Shown here in pieces: positions 34,596-42,941 of a stretch of DNA of 64,000 bases. The position numbers and the translations under genes were made by a program. The notes under the pieces were generated by a model that saw only the letters and a program-made list of their open reading frames with translations, was not told where the DNA came from and searched no databases. Position 1 is the first letter of the stretch. Each line of letters begins with the position of its first letter. Source of the stretch: a bacterium (GTDB taxonomy: Bacteria; Bdellovibrionota_C; UBA2361; RFPC01); assembly GCA_009926305.1 (NCBI GenBank), contig RFPC01000004.1:1-64000 (forward strand), in the 5' to 3' direction.

Positions 34596-35216
34596 TTATT
34601 GAGCTTTTCTTTTCGCATGTGCTTCACGAGCGCGGTGGCTTCTAACGGCAGAGCTCCATCCTCCAGAGTGTATCCATTGATCGAAGCTTGATATCTGGGG
34701 ATGGCGCTTTTCCAGAGCTCGAAACTCGGGTCCGTGCCATCTGGTTCTTTCCCCCTTTTGTCTAATAGAGTCGCCCAGTACAGCATGACACATCTCATGA
34801 TAGAGCAGGGGAGAGAGCCAATGGAGGTGTTTGGGGTGATTCAGCTCTTGAGCTACGCGAACTCGAAGAGAATCAATATTGCACGATGCGAGGGTCCTGA
34901 GCTGCCGCCGTTTGCTCCAGACAACGCGGTATTCTCTGAGTTGAGTTTCCTCTGGGAAATATTCGCTAATGAGCGACTCCCAAATGCGAGCTAACTGAGG
35001 ATCACTTTTTATCCTTCTTGATGTCCGAGCGTGTTTTTTGTGCCTTTGCTGGGTGTCGACAGACGGGGCTTCAGAAGAAGGTAAGACGGTATGTTTTTTC
35101 CGTGAGGGGGTAGCCCTCACTGGAGACGGCGACGGGAACAGTCCAAGTTGTTCGCCTGCTTTATAGAGGTTTCGAGAGGTGCCTCTGACCACTTTCTCAA
35201 ACCAGTGAAGGGGCAT
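34596..35216 (-). CDS. SprT-like zinc metalloprotease domain protein
   Basis: The 206-residue protein has a basic, Ser/Pro-rich N-terminal half with low complexity (SPSPVRATPSRKKH). The SprT-like core follows: ISEYFPEE, VVWSKRRQLRTLASC, the zinc motif in YHEMCHAVLG (HExxH, about 142-146) and WHGPEFRALEKRHP supplying the third ligand. It ends with a basic tail. SprT-like proteins are related to the eukaryotic Spartan protease, which degrades DNA-protein crosslinks. In bacteria the role is mostly undefined. The basic regions could bind DNA, which would fit that idea. Confidence 0.8.
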   Translation of the reverse strand: MPLHWFEKVVRGTSRNLYKAGEQLGLFPSPSPVRATPSRKKHTVLPSSEAPSVDTQQRHKKHARTSRRIKSDPQLARIWESLISEYFPEETQLREYRVVWSKRRQLRTLASCNIDSLRVRVAQELNHPKHLHWLSPLLYHEMCHAVLGDSIRQKGERTRWHGPEFRALEKRHPQISSFDQWIHSGGWSSAVRSHRAREAHAKRKAQ

Positions 35217-35269
35217 ATAGGTATCCTCTCACGTCTGAATCTGTCTGGGCTCGGAGTTGCAGCTCTAAG

Positions 35270-35578
35270 CTATTTGCCAGAGAGTGTAGCAAAAAAATCT
35301 GCAATCAGATTCTTTCCTGATTCCGATTCTTGTTCTTTTACCGCTGAAAGAATCTGTTCAAGCTCGCCCGCATCCAGCCAAATGCCTTTTGAACTTGGGC
35401 ATTGGTCTACGATGACACCCATTATGGTGATTTGTTCTAGTGGTTCGCCTGTGATGGGGCTTTTTCGCTTCTCTTGATCCTCTTGTCGGTGAGCGATTCG
35501 CTCTAATGCTTCTTGGTTTTTTTTCTGGAAGTAATCATTTTCTAGTGCTTTTCGGCGTTCATCAAGGCTATCTGACAT
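35270..35578 (-). CDS. Zinc-ribbon (TFIIB-type) family protein with lost zinc ligands
   Basis: GAGGAGG just before the ATG at 35578 sets a 102-residue product. The central part SPITGEPLEQITIMG then VIVDQCPSSKGIWLDAGELE follows the small zinc-ribbon family pattern CPxC...VDxCPxCxGIWLDxGELE, but three of the four cysteines are replaced (SPIT for CPxC, CPSS for CPxC). The fold may survive without metal. The N-terminal part is a charged helix (DERRKALENDYFQKKNQEAL). Family members are small proteins of unclear function. Confidence 0.75.
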   Translation of the reverse strand: MSDSLDERRKALENDYFQKKNQEALERIAHRQEDQEKRKSPITGEPLEQITIMGVIVDQCPSSKGIWLDAGELEQILSAVKEQESESGKNLIADFFATLSGK

Positions 35579-35747
35579 GGCTCCTCCTCTCGGCGACCTT
35601 TCATGGCCACTATGACGGTACTCTACTGAAAGCAGAAGGGAAGGAAAAGGGGCTTGAGGATTTACCCGCCAAACGGCGATCATCTCTTCTTCAGTCTCGT
35701 GAGTTGACTTTTTTACCAACTCCTCGCTAATCTTGCGTCTGACCTCT

Positions 35748-35824
35748 GCGGGTGTAGCTCAGTTGGCTAGAGCGCCTCCTTGCCAAGGAGGAGGTCGAGG
35801 GTTCGAATCCCTTCACCCGCTCCA
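35748..35824 (+). tRNA. tRNA-Gly (GCC anticodon)
   Basis: A complete cloverleaf, with acceptor stem GCGGGTG/CACCCGC (35748-35754 and 35814-35820). The D arm is GCTC/GAGC and the anticodon stem is CCTCC/GGAGG with loop TTGCCAA. The anticodon GCC is at 35782-35784, and the T arm contains GTTCGAATC. The discriminator base is T, and CCA is encoded. It reads glycine codons GGC and GGU. Confidence 0.97.
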
Positions 35825-35837
35825 CATGATTCTCCCT

Positions 35838-35905
35838 GTTTCTCCCGTTTCAGAGTTTCTCCCGTTTCAGAGTTTCTCCCGTTTCAGAGTTTCTCCCGTT
35901 TCAGA
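35838..35905. repeat. 17-bp tandem repeat, 4 copies, after tRNA-Gly
   Basis: Unit gtttctcccgtttcaga is repeated four times without change, starting 14 bases after the tRNA. A partial fifth echo may be present further on. It is intergenic and is the most perfect of the short tandem repeats in the window. Confidence 0.97.
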
Positions 35906-36297
35906 TTGCTTTGCGCCCGTTTCATATCACCCCTTTACACCTATTAGGCTTTTGCAACTGTTAGGATTGATTCGTGCTCTGGTCAGTTTCAGTCGCTTTG
36001 CTGTCTGTCTCAAGCTACGGTGCTCATTTTTCCTTTAGTATCGAGTAAGAATTCCTCCTCTGAGCTTGGTGTTTGTAGGAGTAGGAATCAGCTAATATGA
36101 AATGGAGCCAGAAGGGTGGAAACTCAACACCCTATGTGCTTCATTATGCAGAGCTTCTTCGCTGTCCCGAATATGTGCTGCTCCCGCTATCCTGGATGTT
36201 GCACCAGACATGTACTGACTTTTTTTACTGTACGTCAGCAAAGAATATTTGAGACATTTGTTTGCGCGACTATGGGATTATCTCGTATCCTTAACGT
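35906..36297. other. Intergenic region after the tRNA repeat
   Basis: About 390 bases with no convincing gene. It contains pyrimidine-rich sequence near the repeat and presumably the promoter of the gene at 36298. No integrase or attachment-site duplication of the tRNA 3' end was seen. Confidence 0.5.
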
Positions 36298-36774
36298 ATG
36301 AAGAACAGAAAACTGATAAATGCACTTCAAGTCGCGATTCATCAGCTTCGAGCCGGTGCGCCGTATGAGTGGGGCCATGTTGGTCGGTGTAACTGCGGCC
36401 ACTTAGTGCAAGCACTCGTTGGTATTTCGGCCGGAGAGATTTATAGGAATTTTGGACAAGAGCTCGATGAATGGTCAGAGCACTCTAGAGACTATTGCGG
36501 AGTGAGTGGCAAACCAGTCGAGCAGATTTTTGAAGAGCTTCGTCATGTTGGTTTCTCAGCCGAGGATGTGCAGCATCTCGAGTATCTTTCAGATCCAGCG
36601 GTGCTTCGGGCTCTTCCGGGAGGATTTCGCCATTTAAGACGAAATAGTCGGCAAGACCTCCTTCTCTATATGGAAACCTTGGTGGGACTACGAGAAGAGC
36701 CCCTCTGTTCGCCGGTCTCAAAGCGAGAATTCCCCTTACGGTCTCAGAACGGCTCCAAGAAAAAAGCTGCGTAA
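36298..36774 (+). CDS. Conserved hypothetical protein, 158 aa
   Basis: It resembles a family of uncharacterised soluble proteins I know mainly from Bacteroidota. The landmarks are GAPYEWGHVGRCNCGHLVQA (about 20-39), EIYRNFGQELDEWSEHSRDY, CGVSGKPVEQIFEELRHVGF and LEYLSDPAVLRALPGGFRHL. The CNCGH motif with a nearby DYC suggests a metal or catalytic thiol site, but nothing is established. There is no signal peptide. The C-terminal 25 residues are polar and basic. The next gene, unrecognised, lies about 150 bases downstream on the same strand. Confidence 0.75.
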   Translation: MKNRKLINALQVAIHQLRAGAPYEWGHVGRCNCGHLVQALVGISAGEIYRNFGQELDEWSEHSRDYCGVSGKPVEQIFEELRHVGFSAEDVQHLEYLSDPAVLRALPGGFRHLRRNSRQDLLLYMETLVGLREEPLCSPVSKREFPLRSQNGSKKKAA

Positions 36775-36921
36775 GTCCCTTATTCAATTGTGGGTAAGCC
36801 CGCCCTCCTTCATGCCAACTCGAATCATGATTTGAAATTCTCTCGAGGATTACGTCACTCCAGCGCTTCAATCAGGCATAAAATACAGATACAGGGGGAG
36901 TGTAAGGAGGCGCGGCTAGAA

Positions 36922-38490
36922 ATGGCACTTGAACCTGTACCGAATCAACAATCGTACTCAATACCGACTCTTTCAGTCGCACATTCTCAATTTGAGCGAG
37001 ACACAAGTGGTTTTAACAGACGGGTCTACCACCTATCTGACGGGAGTGAAGTCTTCTTCCGAGGTCGGGAAGAATCAGTCACTCTTGAAGGGGGGAAAGG
37101 GATGCAGAATGTTCTGGTGGGCTCTGCGTCCAACTGGCTGCTGTCCCCAAATGAGCCTCAGAGCATTGCCCGCCATAGAGATGTAAGAGGAGTCGGAGGT
37201 CAGTCAACGGCCGTTCGAATCAGTGCGAGCAAAACACTCTCTGGAGTGCTAGAAGTTGCATGTTTCATGAGCCCCGAACACCAAGAAGCGCAAAAGCTCC
37301 GAGAAGAAGTGAGGCAGGGAATCTACTCCCAAAAATCTCATGACCTGCTTGAAGAACTTGTTGCATGTAATCTCTTTGGGAATTCAGGATTCTCCGCTGA
37401 TGAGTCCCATGCAGAAATGTTAGTAATAGAAGCTCTGTTAGGAGAGCAGCAAGCGAAAAACATGCTGGATTCCAGAGTGGACGCCTTTCGGAGACTCGTT
37501 ACGAATAAGCTCTCGACGTATACCCCAGAGATTGAGGCAGGACAAAAAGCACTATCTCCATCTGAGCTGGTGTGTGTCCACGCCACACGGTTTCTCCCTG
37601 AAATGAAAGGAGACGGAACAGTATGTATCGCTTCTACTGCAAGTGCCACCGATCATAAGTTTATTCGAAACACCGTTCACCTGAGTCTGAATCATGTTGT
37701 GCAATCTCACGTCTTTGGCAATTGGGAGGACTGTCCTTATGTAGTCATCTCTCCATTCGAAAAAGTGATTGAACAAAGTGGCAAGCCACATATGCTCAAT
37801 ACCGTTGATACATGGTGGACGTTAAATCCTGGGGAGCCGCTCATCATGCCAGAGGCACATGTCATACACTTTAATCCTGAGGCGCAAGGCACACTCTTCG
37901 ATGACTCAATGCCAGGAATTACTCGTGTCAAAAAGGGGCCCTATCTTCGGAGGGATCGAGACGAGCTTCTTGATGAAGTGTACGAGCATCGAGAGCTTAA
38001 TAGTTTACCTGTTGTTGAAAGACTCAAGAGAGAGTTTCGGAGTGTAGAGATGCACGATGCCAGAACTGGAGCAGAGGATGAGAAAATTACGTTGCAAGAG
38101 AATGAGTTAATCGGTAAGGCAATCCTTGAAGTTGCAACAGCTCGCACCTTATGCCGCGCAGGGCATGTCCCCCATAGCGGGGGAATGTGGGCTTGGGATG
38201 GAAACTCCATGGAAGCAACGGCAGAAACAACGCAGCTTGCAGCGCAGATGCAGGTCTTTTCAGGGAATCACTCAGACTCCTTTCAAGCACGTGCGGAAGG
38301 TCTGTTGGCATGGTCCATTGGTAAAGCCACGAAAAGGTGCGAGGACGATTCTTTGGTGGAGGATTCGGGGAAGATTCCGACTCCTCAGATTGAAGAGGAT
38401 TTCGTTCAGGTTTTGACCGTTGAGACTCTGCGCTCACTGTATGAAGCAGGCATTTTTTTCGGGAGATGTGGCCGAGGAGATGACTCGTAA
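36922..38490 (+). CDS. Hypothetical protein, 522 aa
   Basis: I do not recognise this protein. AAGGAGG lies 11 bases before the ATG at 36922; a GTG start at 36790 has none and would add 44 residues. It is soluble, with no signal or membrane segment. Notable stretches are SDGSEVFFRGREESVTLEGG, NTVHLSLNHVVQSHVFGNWE, WTLNPGEPLIMPEAHVIHFN and HSGGMWAWDGNSMEATAE. A charged loop follows at RRDRDELLDEVYEH. The acidic end reads RCGRGDDS. The regular conserved-looking core suggests an enzyme or a large binding protein. Its only same-strand neighbour is the 158-residue protein upstream. Confidence 0.65.
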   Translation: MALEPVPNQQSYSIPTLSVAHSQFERDTSGFNRRVYHLSDGSEVFFRGREESVTLEGGKGMQNVLVGSASNWLLSPNEPQSIARHRDVRGVGGQSTAVRISASKTLSGVLEVACFMSPEHQEAQKLREEVRQGIYSQKSHDLLEELVACNLFGNSGFSADESHAEMLVIEALLGEQQAKNMLDSRVDAFRRLVTNKLSTYTPEIEAGQKALSPSELVCVHATRFLPEMKGDGTVCIASTASATDHKFIRNTVHLSLNHVVQSHVFGNWEDCPYVVISPFEKVIEQSGKPHMLNTVDTWWTLNPGEPLIMPEAHVIHFNPEAQGTLFDDSMPGITRVKKGPYLRRDRDELLDEVYEHRELNSLPVVERLKREFRSVEMHDARTGAEDEKITLQENELIGKAILEVATARTLCRAGHVPHSGGMWAWDGNSMEATAETTQLAAQMQVFSGNHSDSFQARAEGLLAWSIGKATKRCEDDSLVEDSGKIPTPQIEEDFVQVLTVETLRSLYEAGIFFGRCGRGDDS

Positions 38491-38562
38491 GAGGGTATTC
38501 CCGTTGCCAGAATCACCATCAGCGATATTCAGTGCCGTTGTTAAAGAGAGAGAGAGAGTATC

Positions 38563-40299
38563 TTACTCGAATTGGAAAGAACATGAGCCATTAAACTGAA
38601 CTTGCGCTTGCGCAACTTTGGGGTCAGTTGAGCAGTAATTCATATTTTCTAGCCGTTCAACTTCGCAAAGCGCTTTCAATGGATCCAGCGAGGAGGAAGA
38701 AAAATCCATTTCAACAACGACATCGGCTTCGATGTCACAATTGAACTCTGAAGAGTCGAATGTTGGATTTGGCTCTACATAGAACTCATCTGTCAGGAGT
38801 TCAACATCGTCTAACTTGAATAAGTATTTATTTTCCGCTGCGGCTAAATATCGATCATCTCGAAACTCCAGCGCAACTTGAAAGCCCTCACCCGGCGCAC
38901 CATCCTTTTCATCTCGAAATGCCCCCTCCATGAATCGAGTCTCTGTTGTGCTATCGGCAAGAAACTTGACAACGGTGTATGCTCTTCGATTCGGCTCAAA
39001 TCCATTTGTCGAATAGGTTTTCATCTTAATCTCGGAATTGGGTTCTATTACCATCGAAGTTTTAAATGAGTCATTAAATGTTGTATTTTTAAACTCCAGA
39101 TCGAGAGTTCTTTGGAGCCTAGGATTAAAGACTACTTCTTTTGCACCAGAGCGGCGCGATGTGCCGAGGTATCCCGTCACACGTGATTGAAAGGCTTCCC
39201 CAAATTCATCACGCACAAATTGAAGTTCTATCTTCCCATCGCGACGAATATTCGCCATTTCTTTTCCAACTGGAGTGGAGCCAGTCGGGCCACAAAAGAA
39301 GATGTCATATCCATACTGCGATTTTCTCTCCTTGAGGGTGCTTTTGTTCGTCGGAGTGATAAAGATTCTCTGCTGATAATCTTCTTCTAACTGAGAAATA
39401 TTTTCTCCTGGTTGACCATTTTGCATTCCCTTTACCCGAACCTCTATGGTTCGAGTGTCGTCTCCGAGTGGTGCGTGAAAAAGTTTACGGGGATTCCCAT
39501 TCGGGATGCGTTCTAATCCTGATATTACGGTGATGCCAGAAGACCCGACGTAGTCAGGAACGTTTCGGAGATAACAGAGGCTAGCAGATGAGTGAAGGAG
39601 CTCCTCAAGAGCTCTTCCCACCCCTTCAGTCAGAAAGCATCCAGCTACGCCAGCAGAAGTACCGTCAGCCACACCCCCATAGAACTCATTGCAATCGTCC
39701 AAGGTGGCCTCATCGGAGATAATCCGATCAATAACACCATCACGCCAGAAAAGGGAGGAAATGTCTTGTGTTGGGATGTCTTTCAAAAAGGGAGGAGTGC
39801 CAGATACCGCTCTTGACCAAAGACCCTGAGCTCTCGACTTCTTTAGAGAGAATACGACCTTGTTCAGCGAGGGGGTGTTTTCAAGATTTTTTACGCTTCT
39901 TGCCGGGACAAGGCTCTCACAGCTCCGTTCGGCCTTTCTTCTCAGCTTAGGGGTAACGTTTCGGCCGGACTTTCCCTTGAACTGTCGAAGACGCCACCTT
40001 TTGTTCGATCCATATTCACATTGCGCTCTTAGGTTTTTCCCGTTCGGCTTGGGGACTCGAATAGTTGTCTTTGGTCCAGCCAGGGTAACGGAAGGGAGAA
40101 GGGTCAGCGCCAAAGCTAAAAGGAGTATCAGTGTAGCGTGTGTAGCATTATAGAAGGCGGAAGAAGGAGCGAGTTTCCGATGGATGAAAGAGAAATGGTA
40201 CTCGTGTTTGCTCTTCCAAGAACGATAATGCCCTTGTGGTGAGACCAGGGGGCTCTTTGTATTGCCAGCGCTATCCATCAGAGGGGCTAATCGACACAT
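38563..40299 (-). CDS. Secreted hypothetical protein, up to 578 aa
   Basis: No family is recognised. A strong hydrophobic segment (ATLILLLALALTLLPSVTLA, about 55-74) looks like a signal peptide, but it is preceded by about 54 residues in this frame. The true start may therefore be a non-ATG codon closer to it, or the N-region is simply long. A purine-rich AAGAAGAAGA lies upstream of the ATG at 40299. The mature part begins with a basic segment (RVPKPNGKNLRAQCEYGSNK) and contains scattered cysteines, for example DDCNEFYGGVADG. Acidic beta-rich sequence follows (EFNCDIEADVVVEMDFSSSS). It is likely periplasmic or extracellular. Confidence 0.65.
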   Translation of the reverse strand: MCRLAPLMDSAGNTKSPLVSPQGHYRSWKSKHEYHFSFIHRKLAPSSAFYNATHATLILLLALALTLLPSVTLAGPKTTIRVPKPNGKNLRAQCEYGSNKRWRLRQFKGKSGRNVTPKLRRKAERSCESLVPARSVKNLENTPSLNKVVFSLKKSRAQGLWSRAVSGTPPFLKDIPTQDISSLFWRDGVIDRIISDEATLDDCNEFYGGVADGTSAGVAGCFLTEGVGRALEELLHSSASLCYLRNVPDYVGSSGITVISGLERIPNGNPRKLFHAPLGDDTRTIEVRVKGMQNGQPGENISQLEEDYQQRIFITPTNKSTLKERKSQYGYDIFFCGPTGSTPVGKEMANIRRDGKIELQFVRDEFGEAFQSRVTGYLGTSRRSGAKEVVFNPRLQRTLDLEFKNTTFNDSFKTSMVIEPNSEIKMKTYSTNGFEPNRRAYTVVKFLADSTTETRFMEGAFRDEKDGAPGEGFQVALEFRDDRYLAAAENKYLFKLDDVELLTDEFYVEPNPTFDSSEFNCDIEADVVVEMDFSSSSLDPLKALCEVERLENMNYCSTDPKVAQAQVQFNGSCSFQFE

Positions 40300-40511
40300 T
40301 TTGTCTTCTTCTTGAATCGAAGTTGGCTCTACGTTTTTTTTGTAGAGTAGCCACGCAAATCTTAAGTTCGCGATATATCATAGTATACAGTGCTTCTTGG
40401 TAATCTGACATATATAATTTATCCTAACGGCGAGTTGCTATTCGTCAGAATGCCAACGTAAGCTATGAAGAGATGAGCCAGACAGATTAAGTAGTGAGAG
40501 GAGGTGTGAGG

Positions 40512-40772
40512 ATGCAGCCCGAAGTCTTGGAGTTTTTACAGTGCCCTGTAACGCAAGAGAAGCTCACGTTGGCAAATGAAAAGGTGCTCGCCAAACTTAA
40601 TGAATTGGTGAGAGCAGGTGACCTGATTGCCGTAGATGGAAAGCAAGCGGTCAGCGAATTAGAAGGCGCACTTCTCTGTAATGCAGGAAAAAGAGTTTAT
40701 CCGATCAGGGGTGGAATTCCGCTCCTATTGGCCTCAGAGGCGTTTGAGTTGGAGAGTGAAATCTCTGAATGA
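40512..40772 (+). CDS. Trm112-family zinc-binding-like small protein
   Basis: AGAGGAGGT lies six bases before the ATG at 40512, giving 86 residues. It opens EVLEFLQCPVTQEKLTLANE and has ALLCNAGKRVYPIRGGIPLL near the end, the Trm112/YcaR pattern. Of the usual cysteines, CPVT and LLCN keep one Cys each, so zinc binding may be weakened. In eukaryotes and archaea Trm112 activates methyltransferases; in bacteria the short proteins are mostly uncharacterised. It is followed after 52 bases by NAD synthetase. Confidence 0.85.
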   Translation: MQPEVLEFLQCPVTQEKLTLANEKVLAKLNELVRAGDLIAVDGKQAVSELEGALLCNAGKRVYPIRGGIPLLLASEAFELESEISE

Positions 40773-40824
40773 GACAGTTGTTTCAAGGGCATATCATTAG
40801 CAGTGTCCATAGAGAGGAAAGAGA

Positions 40825-42846
40825 ATGAAAGTTATCAGAGTTGCAGCCGTCAGTCTTAATCAAACTGCTGGGGACTGGAGCGGAAATGCCGCGAGGATAA
40901 AAGAGGCTCTCGATGAACTGAACAGGCGGGAGGTGTCAGTCGCGTGCCTACCTGAACTGTGCATTTCTGGATATGGCTGTGAAGACAGCTTCTCTCATCC
41001 AGTAACCTCGCATTTAGCTCAAAAAGCTCTTAAGGAGATACTGCCACACACGAAAGGTCTGGTTGTAAATCTAGGTTTGCCAATCTTTCTGCATCGAGCC
41101 CTTTATAACTGTACTGTTGTTTGCGCGGATGGCGAGATTCTCGGTGTTATTCCGAAGAAGTCTCTTGCTGGAGATGGGATTCACTATGAACCTCGATGGT
41201 TTAAGGCGTGGCCAGAGGGAATCACGGATCAGGTCCGTTTATTCGGAGCGGTGTATCCGATCGGAGACCTGATCTTTGATATTCAAGGAGTGCGAGTTGG
41301 TTACGAGATATGTGAAGAGGCGTGGACGACCGAGCGCCCAGCTCGGAAACATGCTGCATCTGAGGTTGATATTGAGTGTAATCCAAGTGCAAGTCACTTC
41401 GCATTCGGGAAGAAAAAGATTCGAGATCTGTTTGTGCTTGAGGGCTCCCGAGCTTTTTCTTGCGCGTATGTCTATGCAAATTTACTTGGATGTGAGTCGG
41501 GTCGGCAGATTTATGATGGGGGGAACCTGATTGCGCTTGATGGAGAGATGATTGCCCGTGGGGAGCGCTTCACGTACGGAGATCACCTCATTACAACAGC
41601 TGACATTGATATTGACTATTCACGAACGCTTGTCGCAAAGAAGCATTGGGCGGATCCAAAGCCTGGTCAAGATATTGAAGGGGTAACGTGCGTGGAAAGC
41701 TCGTTTGCAGTGAGAGAAATCAAAAAAGAAGGAACACTTCAGTACCAGTCGGTTGGTGAGGAGGGTTGGGAGTATTCAGATTCTCCAAATTTTGAGGAGT
41801 TTGTGCGAGCAGTGTCTTTGGCCCTCTTTGATTATATGCGGAAGAGCCGTTTAAGGGGGTTTGTTGTCTCGCTCAGTGGTGGGTGTGATTCGAGCTCCGT
41901 CTCATTGCTTGCGGGACTTGCTGTGGGTCGGGCTTTCAGAGCGCTTGGGGTTGAGGGGATGAGAGAACGACTTGGATATCTCAATGATTCAGAAGTGCCA
42001 GCCTCTGAAGAAGAGCTGCGAACCAAATTTCTCACTACGGTGTGGCAGCAGACGAAGAATAATTCCCTAGAGACGAAAGAGGCAGCGCAAGCCGTGGCCA
42101 AGAGCGTTGGAAGCCTGCATCACGAAGTTGAGATCGATGAATGGGTGGCGAGCTACCAACAAGAGATCGAAAGGTGTTTGGGAGGAGAGGGGTTGACCTA
42201 TGAAAAAGATGGTCTCGTGCTCCAGAATCTTCAGGCACGCCTTCGCAATCCTCTTCCGTGGGCGCTTGCGAATGCCGAAGGAAAGCTGCTGTTAACCACG
42301 AGTAACCGGAGCGAATCCGCTCTCGGATATTGTACCATGGATGGTGACACTGCTGGTGGGCTCAATCCAATTGGTGGGGTCGACAAAGCATTTTTGCGTC
42401 GATGGCTTGTATGGATGGAAAAGGTCGGTCCTTCAGGGGATGCACCAGTTGAGGGTTTGCATAAGGTGAATACTCTCACCCCAAGTGCAGAGCTACTGCC
42501 ATTGGAAGCGCATCAATCAGATGAGGGAGAACTTGGACCTTACGAAGTTTGCGCTTTCATCGAAGAGCATTTTATGAGGAGAGCGCAATCTCCTGTGGAG
42601 ATTTACCCGGAGCTTCTCGCAACGTTTGGAAAGGAGTATTCCTCTGCTGAACTCATGCAATGGCTCAGGAAGTTCTTTATCTTGTTTGCTCGTAATCAGT
42701 GGAAGCGGGAGCGGCTTGCGCCTTGCTTTCACGTCGACCACATGAATTTAGATCCGCGAACATGGTGTCGTTGGCCAATTCTCAATGGCGGATTCGCCGA
42801 AGAGTTGGAAGAGCTGGAGGCAAAATACGGAGTGACGTATCACTAG
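40825..42846 (+). CDS. nadE: Glutamine-dependent NAD+ synthetase
   Basis: The 673-residue protein has two domains. The N-terminal nitrilase-type glutaminase (about 1-290) carries the Glu-Lys-Cys triad in CLPELCISGYG (E46), VIPKKSL and GYEICEEAW (C near 160). The C-terminal ATP-pyrophosphatase domain has LSGGCDSSSVS (about 349-359) and TTSNRSESALGYCTMDGD, followed by GLNPIGGVDKAFLRR. The enzyme adenylates deamido-NAD and transfers ammonia made from glutamine, the last step of NAD synthesis. Its length fits the bacterial two-domain class. AGAGAGGAAAGAGA precedes the start. The upstream Trm112-like gene is close and may be co-transcribed. Confidence 0.95.
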   Translation: MKVIRVAAVSLNQTAGDWSGNAARIKEALDELNRREVSVACLPELCISGYGCEDSFSHPVTSHLAQKALKEILPHTKGLVVNLGLPIFLHRALYNCTVVCADGEILGVIPKKSLAGDGIHYEPRWFKAWPEGITDQVRLFGAVYPIGDLIFDIQGVRVGYEICEEAWTTERPARKHAASEVDIECNPSASHFAFGKKKIRDLFVLEGSRAFSCAYVYANLLGCESGRQIYDGGNLIALDGEMIARGERFTYGDHLITTADIDIDYSRTLVAKKHWADPKPGQDIEGVTCVESSFAVREIKKEGTLQYQSVGEEGWEYSDSPNFEEFVRAVSLALFDYMRKSRLRGFVVSLSGGCDSSSVSLLAGLAVGRAFRALGVEGMRERLGYLNDSEVPASEEELRTKFLTTVWQQTKNNSLETKEAAQAVAKSVGSLHHEVEIDEWVASYQQEIERCLGGEGLTYEKDGLVLQNLQARLRNPLPWALANAEGKLLLTTSNRSESALGYCTMDGDTAGGLNPIGGVDKAFLRRWLVWMEKVGPSGDAPVEGLHKVNTLTPSAELLPLEAHQSDEGELGPYEVCAFIEEHFMRRAQSPVEIYPELLATFGKEYSSAELMQWLRKFFILFARNQWKRERLAPCFHVDHMNLDPRTWCRWPILNGGFAEELEELEAKYGVTYH

Positions 42847-42941
42847 GAGTTTATATGCTCCTGGTAACGCTCATACGAGTTTTGAAGTCCCATCCAATAC
42901 TTCTCGTGTTTCCCAAGCACACGCGAGAGTTGTGTAGCAAG

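Noticed and set aside
35748-36297. Genomic island integrated at tRNA-Gly
   Set aside because: No integrase, no repeated tRNA 3' end and no phage genes are seen downstream; the 17-bp repeats do not match the tRNA.
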